From Arthrobacter sp. 24S4-2 (GTDB lineage Bacteria; Actinomycetota; Actinomycetes; Actinomycetales; Micrococcaceae): DNA of 64,000 bases. The number at the start of each line of letters is the position of its first letter. Position 1 is the first letter of the stretch. The stretch is from contig NZ_CP040018.1 in the NCBI RefSeq assembly GCF_005280255.1, positions 1,922,001 through 1,986,000 of the forward strand, read 5' to 3'. Below, piece after piece: positions 25,080 to 33,790 of the stretch. Under the pieces are notes generated by a model, which was not told where the DNA came from, searched no databases, and saw nothing but the letters and a program-made list of their open reading frames with translations. The position numbers and the translations under genes were made by a program.

Positions 25080-25883
25080 CTACTTGGCCAGTTTGTGCGT
25101 CAGTGCGACCTCAATGGCGGCGCCCACAATCCCCGCATCGTTCTTGAGCTCGGCCGGGACGATCCGCGTGCGCAGCTTCATGTGCGGCAGGTACTCGTCG
25201 GCGCGCTTGGAAATGCCGCCGCCGACAATGAACAGTTCGGGGGAGAAGAGGAACTCGACGTGTGAGAAGTACCGCTGCAGCAACACGCTGTATTCGGTCC
25301 AGCTCAGGCCGTCCCGCTCCCGGGCCACTGCTGAGGCCTTGCTTTCGGCGTCAAAACCGTCGATCTCTAGGTGTCCGAGTTCGGCGTTGGGAACCAGCTT
25401 GCCGTTGAAGATGAAGGCCGAGCCGATGCCTGTCCCCAGCGTGATCACCAGGACGGTGCCCGAGACACCCTCGCCCGCGCCGTAGCGGGCTTCGGCGAGG
25501 CCGGCGGCGTCGGCGTCGTTGATGACCTCGACCGGGCGGCCCAGGCGCTTCGTGAGCAGGGCGTCGATGTCCGTGTTGAGCCAGGACTTGTCGACGTTGG
25601 CGGCGGAGTGAACCACGCCGTGCTGGATGATGCCCGGGAACGTCACTCCGACGGGGGAGTCGGGGGAAGGGGCATCAGGCCGTGCGTTGAGCTCCTCGAC
25701 CACCGCGGCCACCGTTTCGGCGACGGACTCCGGGGTGGCCGGCTGCGGGGTGGGGACGCGGAAGCGGTCGCCTACGAGCTTGCCCTTCTTGAGGTCGACG
25801 ATGCCGCCCTTGATTCCGGTGCCGCCGATATCGATGCCGATCAGCGGGGCGTTCTTGGTTGACTTGTCGTCCTTCTTGGCCAA
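25080..25883 (-). CDS. ppgK: Polyphosphate glucokinase (possibly glucomannokinase)
   Basis: The 267-aa ROK-type kinase phosphorylates glucose using inorganic polyphosphate and ATP. It has the phosphate-1 motif IGIDIGGTGIKGG, the DNA region for SWLNTDIDALLTKRLGRPV and INDADAAGLAEARYG (catalytic Asp of ROK kinases), and ITLGTGIGSAFIFNG. A characterised enzyme from an Arthrobacter strain also phosphorylates mannose; whether this one does cannot be told from sequence. Start is TTG 25883. It lies downstream of map (73 bp gap) and upstream of the SDR gene. Confidence 0.9.
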   Translation of the reverse strand: MAKKDDKSTKNAPLIGIDIGGTGIKGGIVDLKKGKLVGDRFRVPTPQPATPESVAETVAAVVEELNARPDAPSPDSPVGVTFPGIIQHGVVHSAANVDKSWLNTDIDALLTKRLGRPVEVINDADAAGLAEARYGAGEGVSGTVLVITLGTGIGSAFIFNGKLVPNAELGHLEIDGFDAESKASAVARERDGLSWTEYSVLLQRYFSHVEFLFSPELFIVGGGISKRADEYLPHMKLRTRIVPAELKNDAGIVGAAIEVALTHKLAK

Positions 25884-25956
25884 TGTGATTCCGTTCGTGG
25901 CTGGTGTCTGGCAATGGGCGGAGCGGATATAGAAGCCGGCGGGGCCGGCCGGAAAA

Positions 25957-26835
25957 TCAGGGAAGCGTGAGGAGCTCGGCGCCGGATTCGGTGACGAGCA
26001 GGGTGTGCTCGAACTGGGCCGTGCGCTTGCGGTCCCGCGTCACTACGGTCCAGTCGTCGGCCCACATGTCCCACTCGACCGTACCCAGCGTGAGCATCGG
26101 TTCGATGGTGAAAACCATGCCGGGTTCGATCACGGTGCTGTAGGCGGGAGCGGCGTCGTAATGCGGGATGATCAGGCCCGTGTGGAACGCCTCGCCGACG
26201 CCGTGGCCCGTGAAATCCCGGACAACACCGTAACCGAAACGCTTGGCGTAGGACTGGATGGCGCGTCCGATGACGTTGATTTCGCGCCCGGGAGCCACTG
26301 CTTTGATGGCCCGGTTCAGGGATTCCTGCGTGCGCTCCACAAGGAGGCGGGATTCCTCGTCTACGTCGCCCACCAGGAAGGTGAAGTTGGTGTCGCCGTG
26401 GACGCCGCCGATGAAGGCGGTGATGTCGATGTTCAGGATGTCCCCGTCCTGGACCACGGTGCTGTCAGGTATTCCGTGGCAGATCACTTCGTTCAGCGAG
26501 GAACACAGCGATTTGGGGAACCCCCGGTAGCCCAGCGTGGAGGGATAAGCCTGGTGGTCCAGCAGGAACTCGTGGCCGATCTTGTCCAGCTGGTCCGTCG
26601 TGACGCCGGGGCGGATGTGCTTGCCGACCTCCACGATGGCCTGGGCCGCGATGCGGCTGGCGACCCGGATCTTCTCGATGGTCTCAGCTGTCTTCACCTC
26701 TGAACCCGTAAATTTCTCCGGACCGGGCTTCCCCACGTACTCGGGGCGGGGAATTGATGCCGGCACAGGCAGCTGCGGGCTGACTATTCCGGGGACCAGG
26801 GTGCCGGTGGGTGCAGTCGAGGCAAGAGAAGGCAT
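25957..26835 (-). CDS. map: Methionine aminopeptidase, type I
   Basis: Map removes the N-terminal methionine from nascent proteins, using two metal ions. The 292-aa product has an N-terminal extension of about 45 residues that is common in actinobacterial enzymes, then the pita-bread fold. Metal ligands are in NIDITAFIGGVHGDTN (Asp pair), TGHGVGEAFH (His), TIEPML (Glu) and FEHTLLV (Glu). The start ATG 26835 is preferred over one 33 bases upstream because TATGAT lies exactly 6 bases before it, suggesting a leaderless mRNA; neither start has a Shine-Dalgarno. Confidence 0.94.
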   Translation of the reverse strand: MPSLASTAPTGTLVPGIVSPQLPVPASIPRPEYVGKPGPEKFTGSEVKTAETIEKIRVASRIAAQAIVEVGKHIRPGVTTDQLDKIGHEFLLDHQAYPSTLGYRGFPKSLCSSLNEVICHGIPDSTVVQDGDILNIDITAFIGGVHGDTNFTFLVGDVDEESRLLVERTQESLNRAIKAVAPGREINVIGRAIQSYAKRFGYGVVRDFTGHGVGEAFHTGLIIPHYDAAPAYSTVIEPGMVFTIEPMLTLGTVEWDMWADDWTVVTRDRKRTAQFEHTLLVTESGAELLTLP

Positions 26836-26841
26836 AGATTG

Positions 26842-26847
26842 ATCATA
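26842..26847 (-). promoter_or_regulatory. -10 element of a predicted leaderless map transcript
   Basis: On the minus strand TATGAT lies 6 bases before ATG 26835. The same hexamer at the same distance precedes the Tricorn-like gene. Confidence 0.55.
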
Positions 26848-26960
26848 TAAGGCGGCACAGAAGCCCATGTAACGGAGTCCCGGATCGGGGACCCGATGCG
26901 TGCCAACGTTACGGGGATCACTTATGCCGGGCAGGAGCCTGCACGATGCGAGGAGCAGCG

Positions 26961-27125
26961 ATGACCGAGTACTGGTACAACGTCAACACCCACGAGGTGG
27001 AAGAAGACGCCATGTCTGACTGGACCCAACTGATCGGACCGTACAAGACGCGCGAGGAAGCCGAGCACGCGCTGGAGAAGGTCAAGGCCCGCAACGAATC
27101 CTGGGAAAAGGGCGACGACGACTAA
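26961..27125 (+). CDS. Small SPOR-like protein, 54 aa
   Basis: A short gene with an AGGAG ribosome site (in GCGAGGAGCAGCG) codes a 54-aa, charged, soluble protein that opens MTEYWYNVNTHEVEE and contains WTQLIGPYKTREEAEHALEKV. The second half resembles an SPOR repeat, whose aromatic-glycine-pattern (GPYKTREEAEHAL) is typical, and similar small proteins next to map are annotated as SPOR-domain proteins in Arthrobacter. It diverges from map and converges with panB, whose stop is only 4 bases beyond. No secretion signal is present. Confidence 0.8.
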   Translation: MTEYWYNVNTHEVEEDAMSDWTQLIGPYKTREEAEHALEKVKARNESWEKGDDD

Positions 27126-27129
27126 CCTG

Positions 27130-28035
27130 CTAGAACGAGTGCTCGGGTCCGGGGAACTGGCCAGTGCGCACTTCGTCACCGTACGCTTTCGCGGCCTCGC
27201 TGAGGGAGGTGCGCAGGTCGGCGTACTGCTTGACGAACTTGGCCATCTTGCCGCCGCGGAGGCCGGCCATGTCCTGCCAGACCAGAACCTGTCCCGTGGT
27301 GGCGTTGCCGGCACCGATGCCCACAGTAGGAACAGCGACGGCGGCGTCGACCGCTGCTGCCGTGGCGGCCGGGACCATTTCCATGAGCACGGAGAACGCG
27401 CCGGCGTCGGCCAACGCGACGGCATCGTCGATGAGTCGCTGGGCATCGTCGCCGCGGCCCTGGACCCGGTACCCGCCCAGGGAATGCTCGCTCTGCGGAG
27501 TGAAGCCGATGTGTGCCATCACGGGGATGCCGGCCTGGACCATGGCCCGGACGGTGTCTGCATAGAACTTGCCGCCCTCAATCTTCACGGCGTGTGCGAG
27601 TCCTTCCTTAAGGAAGCGGACGCCGGTGGCGACTGCCTGCTCGGCCGACACCTCGTAACTGCCGAAGGGAAGGTCTGCGACCACCAGGGCGCGCTTGGCG
27701 GACCTCGCCACGGCACGGCACAGCGGAAGCAGTTCGTCCACGGTGACGGGCAGGCTGGTCTCGTTGCCGAAGACGTTGTTCGAGGCCGAGTCGCCCACCA
27801 GGAGGACCTCGATACCGGCTTGGTCGAAAATTTCCGCTGTGTACTGTTCGTACGCCGTGAGCATGGCGAAGTGCTCGCCGTTTGTTTTGGCCTGCTGCAG
27901 GTGGTGCGTCCTGATTCGGGCCACGGGCTTTTTGGCGGGTTCCGACGGCGTTACCACCGTCCCGGCGGGGCCGTCGCCGTAGGGAGCAGGTACTTCAGCG
28001 GACATGCTGGAATCGGAACTGTTGCTTGTGGCCAT
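27130..28035 (-). CDS. panB: Ketopantoate hydroxymethyltransferase PanB
   Basis: PanB transfers a hydroxymethyl group from 5,10-methylene-THF to 2-oxoisovalerate, the first step of pantothenate synthesis. The 301-aa product shows LTAYEQYTAEIFDQAG, LLVGDSASNNVFGNETSLPVT (in pieces: VGDSASN, TLPVT-like), AVKIEGG and the HIGFTPQSEHSLGGYRVQGR block, with metal-binding residues in D and E positions. The first 40 residues are a variable, Ser/Pro-rich extension. ATG 28035 is supported by TACGCT exactly 6 bases upstream (leaderless type). Its 5' region faces glnA2. Confidence 0.94.
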   Translation of the reverse strand: MATSNSSDSSMSAEVPAPYGDGPAGTVVTPSEPAKKPVARIRTHHLQQAKTNGEHFAMLTAYEQYTAEIFDQAGIEVLLVGDSASNNVFGNETSLPVTVDELLPLCRAVARSAKRALVVADLPFGSYEVSAEQAVATGVRFLKEGLAHAVKIEGGKFYADTVRAMVQAGIPVMAHIGFTPQSEHSLGGYRVQGRGDDAQRLIDDAVALADAGAFSVLMEMVPAATAAAVDAAVAVPTVGIGAGNATTGQVLVWQDMAGLRGGKMAKFVKQYADLRTSLSEAAKAYGDEVRTGQFPGPEHSF

Positions 28036-28041
28036 GGCTAG

Positions 28042-28047
28042 AGCGTA
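28042..28047 (-). promoter_or_regulatory. -10 element of a predicted leaderless panB transcript
   Basis: On the minus strand TACGCT lies 6 bases before ATG 28035, with no Shine-Dalgarno. Confidence 0.4.
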
Positions 28048-28167
28048 ATGCGATACCGTGCGTCCTAGCTACCGGAAGGCTGGCCCGGACCGGTGAATCG
28101 CGTCACAATACGGTGCCTGCGCGGCCGCCCGGAGCGCTGCTGGCCGGCGCAGCCGGCGGTCATTCGT

Positions 28168-28183
28168 GTTAACGCTGTGTTAC
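28168..28183 (-). promoter_or_regulatory. GlnR-like box upstream of glnA2 (degenerate)
   Basis: On the minus strand the sequence reads GTAAC-N6-TTAAC. The first half matches the GlnR half-site exactly and the second deviates at two bases. It lies about 120 bases before glnA2 in the panB-glnA2 gap. Weak evidence alone; the spacing is right. Confidence 0.3.
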
Positions 28184-28303
28184 GTGGACGTCCGGCTCCA
28201 GCATTCCGCGGGAATGCTTAGTAAAGTGAATCGTGAGCTGCCGCCGGCTCTAAGGAATACGGACCCGGGGCAACAAGAACGTTGATCCGGAGAAGAGGCC
28301 ATA

Positions 28304-29644
28304 ATGGACCGCCAGCAAGAGTTTGTCCTGCGGACGATCGAAGAGCGTGACGTGCGGTTCGTGCGGCTGTGGTTCACGGACGTCGTGGGTTCACTCAAGT
28401 CTGTGGCGCTCGCGCCCGCCGAAGTTGAGGGCGCCTTCGAAGAGGGACTCGGCTTCGACGGATCCGCGATCGAGGGCCTGGCCCGTGTGTTCGAGTCCGA
28501 CATGCTGGCCCAGCCGGACCCTTCCACGTTCCAGATCCTTCCGTGGCGTGGCGAAACCGAGCAGACATCGCGGATGTACTGCGACATTCTGACGCCCGAC
28601 GGCGAGCCCTCCGCGGCCGACCCCCGCAACGTCCTCAAGCGGACGCTCGCCAAGGCCGCGGACATGGGCTTCACCTGCTACACGCATCCCGAAATCGAGT
28701 TCTACCTGCTCAAGTCGCAGGAGCCGGGCCCGGACGGTTCGCCCATCCCGGTTGACGAGGGCGGCTACTTCGACCACGTCCCGGGCGGCGTCGCACAGGA
28801 CTTCCGCCGCACGGCGGTCACCATGCTGGAGTCTGTGGGCATCTCCGTGGAGTTCAGCCACCACGAGGCCGGTCCGGGCCAGAACGAGATCGACCTCCGG
28901 TACGCCGACGCACTGCAGACCGCGGACAACATCATGACGTTCCGCACCGTCATCAAGGAGGTGGCCCTGCAACAGGGCACATACGCCACCTTCATGCCCA
29001 AGCCGTTCACGGCCCACCCGGGTTCCGGAATGCACACCCACTTCTCGCTCTTTGAAGGTGATACGAACGCCTTCTACGAAGCGGGCGCGGAATTCCAGCT
29101 GTCCAAGACGGCCAAGCAGTTCATCGCGGGCATCCTCAAGCACGCTCCCGAGTTCACGGCCGTCACCAACCAGTTCGTGAACTCCTACAAGCGGCTCTGG
29201 GGCGGTGGCGAAGCGCCCAGTTACCTGAGCTGGGGCCACAACAACCGCTCCGCGCTGGTGCGCGTGCCCCTGTACAAGCCGGGCAAGGGCCAGTCCGCCC
29301 GCATTGAGTACCGAGGCATCGACTCCGCGGCCAACCCCTACCTCGCCTACGCCGTGCTGCTCGGCGCCGGGCTTAAAGGCATCGAAGAAGGCTACGAGAT
29401 TCCCGCCGCGGCAGAGGACGACATCTGGTCGCTCAGCTCGGCCGAGCGCCGCGCCATGGGCCACGATCCGCTGCCCGCCAGCCTGCACGACGCCATCAGG
29501 GCCATGGAGGATTCCGAACTCATGCCGCAGATCCTTGGCGAGCAGGTGTTCGAGTACTTCCTACGCAACAAGCGCGCCGAATGGCAGGACTACCGTCTCC
29601 AGGTGACGCCCTACGAGCTGCAGCGCAATCTCGGCATCCTGTAG
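28304..29644 (+). CDS. glnA2: Glutamine synthetase-family protein GlnA2 (type I)
   Basis: The 446-aa product is a GSI-fold enzyme with the N-terminal beta-grasp segment DVRFVRLWFTDVVG, the GFDGSAIEGLA loop, the ATP site AHPGSGMHTHFSLF and the glutamate/metal region. At the position of the regulatory adenylylation tyrosine it has tryptophan (DDIWSLS, Trp375), so GlnE should not modify it. Orthologues in Mycobacterium and Streptomyces are called GlnA2; the Streptomyces one is reported to act on polyamines (gamma-glutamylpolyamine synthetase), so glutamine synthesis is not certain. glnE follows after 9 bases. The ribosome site is AGAGG. Confidence 0.9.
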   Translation: MDRQQEFVLRTIEERDVRFVRLWFTDVVGSLKSVALAPAEVEGAFEEGLGFDGSAIEGLARVFESDMLAQPDPSTFQILPWRGETEQTSRMYCDILTPDGEPSAADPRNVLKRTLAKAADMGFTCYTHPEIEFYLLKSQEPGPDGSPIPVDEGGYFDHVPGGVAQDFRRTAVTMLESVGISVEFSHHEAGPGQNEIDLRYADALQTADNIMTFRTVIKEVALQQGTYATFMPKPFTAHPGSGMHTHFSLFEGDTNAFYEAGAEFQLSKTAKQFIAGILKHAPEFTAVTNQFVNSYKRLWGGGEAPSYLSWGHNNRSALVRVPLYKPGKGQSARIEYRGIDSAANPYLAYAVLLGAGLKGIEEGYEIPAAAEDDIWSLSSAERRAMGHDPLPASLHDAIRAMEDSELMPQILGEQVFEYFLRNKRAEWQDYRLQVTPYELQRNLGIL

Positions 29645-29653
29645 GGGGCAGCG

Positions 29654-32600
29654 GTGAGCCTTGCCCGTCGCCTGATCTCCGCCGGTTTCAGCGACCTGGA
29701 AAAGGGGGAGCGGTTCCTGGCTGCCCGGGAACTGGAAGGAATCGACCAGCAGGCCCTGTTCGCGGGATTCCACCTTGCCGCCAATCCGGATACCGCACTG
29801 CAGTCACTGGTGCGCCTGATCGAAAAGCACCCCGACCTTCGGAAGCTCGCCGCGGCGGACATCGATACGAGCGAGCCGCTGTACCGGGTCCTGGGTGCCT
29901 CCGAGGCCCTGGGCGAATTCCTGATCCGCCATCCGGAACACCTTGACGCCTTCGACGTGGTGGCGAGCCCGGAACCGGTTCCGGCCGACGCCGGCGAACT
30001 CCGTGCCCGCCTCCTGAGGTCTGTCCAGGCCGACCCGAGGGTGCGTCGGCCGGTGGCGGGGCTGTCCGGCCCGGACGCCTATGCGGCTCTGCGGACCGCG
30101 TACCGCCGGGGAGTGGTGGACCTTGCGGTCAAGGACCTGTGCGCCGCCGATCCTCTGGACTTCATGCCCGCTGCGGGTGCCGAACTGGCGGACCTTGCCG
30201 GGGCGGCGATTGAGGCGGCGCTGGCCGTCTCCCGGGCCGAGGCGGGGGAGCAGTTCTCGGCATCGGAAGTCGCCGACGTCGGGCTGGCCGTCATCGGCAT
30301 GGGCAAGTGCGGTGCCCGCGAACTTAACTACATTTCCGACGTCGACGTCATCTACGTGATCGATGCGGACGGGCTGGATGATGCCCGCGCCAACACGATT
30401 GGAACAGCCCTCGCCACCGGGATCTCGCGGGCCATCATGTCCATCGGACGGGAACCCGGCCTCTGGGAAGTGGACGCCAACCTGCGCCCGGAGGGCAAGT
30501 CAGGTCCGCTGGTGCGGACCCTGGCGTCCCACGAGAGCTACTACGCGCGGTGGGCCGAAAGCTGGGAATTCCAGGCGCTCCTGAAGGCGAGGACCATCGC
30601 CGGTGACGCCGAGCTGGGCGCCCGGTACGAGGCCGCGGTCCTGCCGCTGATCTGGGGTTCGGCCAACCGGGAAGGCTTCGTGGAATCGGTCCAGGCCATG
30701 CGCCGGCGGGTCACCGACAACATTCCGGCGGATGAGGAACAGCGCCAGATCAAACTGGGCCGCGGCGGCTTGCGGGACGTCGAGTTCACCGTGCAGCTGC
30801 TGCAGCTCGTGCACGGCAAGGCCGACGAGTCCCTCCGCCACCGGGACACCACCTCGGCGATCGCCGCGCTCTCTGCCGGCGGCTACATCGGGCGGACGGA
30901 CGCCGCCGAATTCGACCACGCCTACCGGTACCTGCGGCTGCTGGAACACAGGATCCAGCTGTTCCAGCTGCGGCGCACCCACCTCATGCCGGTCAGGGAA
31001 GAGGCCCTGCGTGCCCTCGCGAAAGCCGTGCTGGGACCGTTCGCGCGTGAACGGCCGCACCCCGATGCGCTGCTTGCCGCCTGGCAGAAGACGAAGCGGT
31101 CCGTCCGAGAACTGCACGAGCGCATTTTCTACCGGCCGCTGCTGAACACCGCCGCCAAGCTCAGTAGCGAAGAAGCGCGACTGACGCCGGAGGCTGCGCA
31201 GGGCCGGCTGGCCGCCTTGGGGTACCTGGATCCGCAGGGGGCCATGCGGCATATCGAGGCGCTCACCGCCGGAGTGAGCCGGCGTGCGGCGCTGCAGCGC
31301 CAGCTGCTGCCCATCCTGCTGGGCTGGCTCGCCGACGGAGTGGATCCCGACGCCGGGCTGCTGGGTTTCCGCCGCGTCAGCGAGGCACTGGGAACCACGC
31401 ACTGGTACCTGGGGATGCTGCGGGACTCGACGGCGGCCGCCGAGCGGCTGTGCCATGTGCTCTCCAACTCCCGGCTGATTGCCGACCTCCTGGAGGTCTC
31501 CCCGGAATCGGTGGCCTTGCTGGGGACCGACAAGGAACTGACCCCGCTGGGCTTCGAAGCACAGTGGCTGGAAATCACCTCCAAGATGTCCCGGCATGAA
31601 AATCCGGAAAGCGCCATGCGGCTGATCCGGCTCATTCGGCGCCGCGAGATCCTCAGGGTGGCCATTGCGGACAGCGCCGGCCTGCTCGATCAGGGCCAGG
31701 TGGGGGCTGCCCTCGCAGATACGGACCGCGCGGCCATCCTGGGTGCCCTTCGGGTGGCCGAAGGAATCGTTGGCGCGTCAGGGCCGCTCAAGACACGCGT
31801 CCTGGTGGTAGCCATGGGCCGGCAGGGCGGCCGGGAAATCGGCTACGGCTCGGATGCGGATGTGATGTACGTCCACCGGGGCCTGCCCGGTGTTTCCGAG
31901 GAGGAAGCACAGAACCAGGCCGCCCAGATTGTGGGCCACATTTCCAACCTGCTGACCCAGCCGCTGAAGCCCGCCATCCTTGCCGAGCGCGTCCTGATGG
32001 TGGACACCGACCTGCGGCCCGAGGGCAAGAGCGGCGCCATGGTGCGATCGCTGGATTCCTACGCCGAGTACTACCGCCGGTGGTCACTCGTCTGGGAAGC
32101 CCAGGCGCTGCTGCGCGCACTGCCCATCGCCGGCGACGACGAGCTGGCCGCCGACTTCGTGGAGCTGATCGATCCCATCCGCTATCCCGCGGAACTGTTG
32201 GAGAAGGACGTGCGTGAAATCCGCCGGATCAAGGCCCGGGTTGAAGCCGAGCGGCTGCCCCGCGGCGCGGATCCCGCACGGCACCTCAAGCTGGGCCGGG
32301 GAGGCCTGAGCGACGTCGAGTGGCTAGTGCAGCTGCTGCAGCTGCAGCATGCCGGCAAGCACCCGGAACTTCGGACCACGTCCACTGTGCCGGCCTTGGC
32401 AGCCGCAGCCTCACTGGGGTTCCTGGAGGCAGACGAGGCGGAGCTCCTCACCAAGGCCTGGCGGCTCGCGAGCCGCATCAGGTCGGCCAATGTGATCTGG
32501 ACCGGCCGCGCCTCTGACCTCCTGCCGTCCTCGCGCAGGGACCTGGAAGCCGTGGCCCGCTGGTGCGGCTACGAGCCCGGCAACGCGGCAGCCCTGGAAG

Positions 32601-32665
32601 AGGACTACCTGAGGCTCAGCCGGCGTGCCCGCGCGGTCTTCGAGCGGGTGTTCTACGGGCAATAA
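29654..32665 (+). CDS. glnE: Glutamine synthetase adenylyltransferase/adenylyl-removing enzyme GlnE
   Basis: GlnE reversibly adenylylates glutamine synthetase. The 1003-aa product has two nucleotidyltransferase domains: an N-terminal adenylyl-removing domain (GMGKCGARELNYISDVDVIYV near residues 215-235) and a C-terminal adenylyltransferase domain (GREIGYGSDADVMYVH near 722-737). Each keeps the Asp-x-Asp metal motif and each is followed by a helical region containing RPEGKSG and LGRGGL(R/S)D(V)E motifs. GTG 29654 begins 9 bases after glnA2, so the two form an operon. The probable substrate is the distant GlnA1 at 34184-35608, which keeps the tyrosine target. Confidence 0.95.
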   Translation: MSLARRLISAGFSDLEKGERFLAARELEGIDQQALFAGFHLAANPDTALQSLVRLIEKHPDLRKLAAADIDTSEPLYRVLGASEALGEFLIRHPEHLDAFDVVASPEPVPADAGELRARLLRSVQADPRVRRPVAGLSGPDAYAALRTAYRRGVVDLAVKDLCAADPLDFMPAAGAELADLAGAAIEAALAVSRAEAGEQFSASEVADVGLAVIGMGKCGARELNYISDVDVIYVIDADGLDDARANTIGTALATGISRAIMSIGREPGLWEVDANLRPEGKSGPLVRTLASHESYYARWAESWEFQALLKARTIAGDAELGARYEAAVLPLIWGSANREGFVESVQAMRRRVTDNIPADEEQRQIKLGRGGLRDVEFTVQLLQLVHGKADESLRHRDTTSAIAALSAGGYIGRTDAAEFDHAYRYLRLLEHRIQLFQLRRTHLMPVREEALRALAKAVLGPFARERPHPDALLAAWQKTKRSVRELHERIFYRPLLNTAAKLSSEEARLTPEAAQGRLAALGYLDPQGAMRHIEALTAGVSRRAALQRQLLPILLGWLADGVDPDAGLLGFRRVSEALGTTHWYLGMLRDSTAAAERLCHVLSNSRLIADLLEVSPESVALLGTDKELTPLGFEAQWLEITSKMSRHENPESAMRLIRLIRRREILRVAIADSAGLLDQGQVGAALADTDRAAILGALRVAEGIVGASGPLKTRVLVVAMGRQGGREIGYGSDADVMYVHRGLPGVSEEEAQNQAAQIVGHISNLLTQPLKPAILAERVLMVDTDLRPEGKSGAMVRSLDSYAEYYRRWSLVWEAQALLRALPIAGDDELAADFVELIDPIRYPAELLEKDVREIRRIKARVEAERLPRGADPARHLKLGRGGLSDVEWLVQLLQLQHAGKHPELRTTSTVPALAAAASLGFLEADEAELLTKAWRLASRIRSANVIWTGRASDLLPSSRRDLEAVARWCGYEPGNAAALEEDYLRLSRRARAVFERVFYGQ

Positions 32666-32724
32666 GCAGGCCGGAGTCCGCGACGGCAGACGTCCGAGGG
32701 GCTGACACACGACGGGGCCTGATG

Positions 32725-32730
32725 TAGTTT
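32725..32730 (+). promoter_or_regulatory. -10 element of a predicted leaderless VOC-gene transcript
   Basis: TAGTTT lies 6 bases before ATG 32737, with no Shine-Dalgarno. Confidence 0.4.
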
Positions 32731-32736
32731 GAGCGC

Positions 32737-33156
32737 ATGGCCACGCAACTGTATCTGAATCTTCCCGTCAAAGACCTTAACAAGTCGGTCGAGTTCTTCA
32801 CAGCGCTCGGCTTTTCCTTCAACCCGGACTTCACCGATGAGAACGCCACGTGCATGATCGTCAATGACAACGCCTTCGTGATGCTGCTCGTGGAAAACTT
32901 CTTCGAAACCTTCACCTCGAAGAGCATCGCGGACGCCGGCAGCGGCACCGAAGCCATCATGGCGTTCTCCGTGGACAGCCGCGAAGCCGTGGACGAAACC
33001 GTCCGGAAGGCCCTGGCTGCTGGCGGCACCCCGTCGCAGGAAGTCCAGGACTACGGTTTTATGTACAACCACAGCTTCCAGGACCCGGACGGTCATCTGT
33101 GGGAGGTCATGTGGATGGACCCGGCCGGTCCGCCCGCAGAGGCTTCGGCACCCTAG
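32737..33156 (+). CDS. VOC-family (glyoxalase/bleomycin resistance-like) protein
   Basis: The 139-aa product has two beta-alpha-beta-beta-beta modules: one opens LYLNLPVKDLNKSVEFFTALGFSF, the other ends YNHSFQDPDGHLWEVMWMDP. Metal-binding positions of the VOC fold are partly present in the C-terminal DPDGHLWEV. Members are diverse (glyoxalase I, dioxygenases, drug-binding proteins) and the sequence alone does not give a substrate. It sits between glnE and a GNAT gene, in a stretch absent from the orthologous region of Mycobacterium as I recall it. A 16-bp hairpin follows it. Confidence 0.8.
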   Translation: MATQLYLNLPVKDLNKSVEFFTALGFSFNPDFTDENATCMIVNDNAFVMLLVENFFETFTSKSIADAGSGTEAIMAFSVDSREAVDETVRKALAAGGTPSQEVQDYGFMYNHSFQDPDGHLWEVMWMDPAGPPAEASAP

Positions 33157-33197
33157 CGGCCCTCCCCGCCAACCGCCGCCCCACCGACCACAGGCTG

Positions 33198-33234
33198 GAC
33201 GCCGGCCGTCACCGCAAAGGTGGCGGCCGGCGTC
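33198..33234 (+). terminator. Hairpin between the VOC and GNAT genes
   Basis: GACGCCGGCCGTCACC (33198-33213) pairs with GGTGGCGGCCGGCGTC (33219-33234) with one G-U pair and a five-base loop. There is no T-run. It separates the two genes and could stop transcription or stabilise the upstream mRNA. Confidence 0.6.
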
Positions 33235-33246
33235 GTGGGTTCTGGG

Positions 33247-33252
33247 TAGGCT
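33247..33252 (+). promoter_or_regulatory. -10 element of a predicted leaderless GNAT-gene transcript
   Basis: TAGGCT lies 6 bases before ATG 33259, with no Shine-Dalgarno. Confidence 0.4.
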
Positions 33253-33258
33253 CGGACC

Positions 33259-33774
33259 ATGTCTGAATCCGTCTGGCTTATCGCCCTGAAGAACCTCGAC
33301 GACGACGCCAGGGCCATCAAGCTGGGCGAGGTCGCAGAGCTGGAACTGGGGGAGGGCCAGCGGGACTTCGCCGGTGATCCGCTGCGCATGATGCTCGTCG
33401 CGCTTGAAGAGGACTCACGCTTTCCGTATGTGGTGGACGCCGGCGGAGAAGCTGTCGGCGTGTTCACACTCCAGCGCGGTGCGGCGTCACTGGCGGGTTG
33501 GGGCGACGACCACGCCGTGTGGCTCCTGCGGGGCTTTCTCATCGACAGGAACCGGCAAGGCAAGGGACTTGGCACCCTGGCGGCCGCCGCAGCCGTCCGG
33601 GAAGCCGCGAAACTGACGGCCAGGCTGGGTGGCGGAGAGGCCGGCGTCGTTCTTTCGGTAAATGAACGCAATCCGGCCGGGCAGGCCGCCTACCGCAAAG
33701 CGGGATTTGAGGACCGCGGACAGTACCTCGGCGGCGACGCCGGACCGCAGCGGACCATGTACCGGGCCTTCTGA
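33259..33774 (+). CDS. GNAT-family N-acetyltransferase
   Basis: The 171-aa product has the GNAT fold: a central beta sheet with VWLLRGFLIDRNRQGKGLG, where RxxGxG-type motif A binds acetyl-CoA, and a C-terminal NERNPAGQAAYRKAGF helix-strand typical of the family. The acceptor substrate (small molecule or protein) is unknown. The region has its own predicted leaderless promoter and lies in a short accessory island between glnE and glnA1. Confidence 0.85.
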   Translation: MSESVWLIALKNLDDDARAIKLGEVAELELGEGQRDFAGDPLRMMLVALEEDSRFPYVVDAGGEAVGVFTLQRGAASLAGWGDDHAVWLLRGFLIDRNRQGKGLGTLAAAAAVREAAKLTARLGGGEAGVVLSVNERNPAGQAAYRKAGFEDRGQYLGGDAGPQRTMYRAF

Positions 33775-33790
33775 GCGGCTTCACCCGCTA

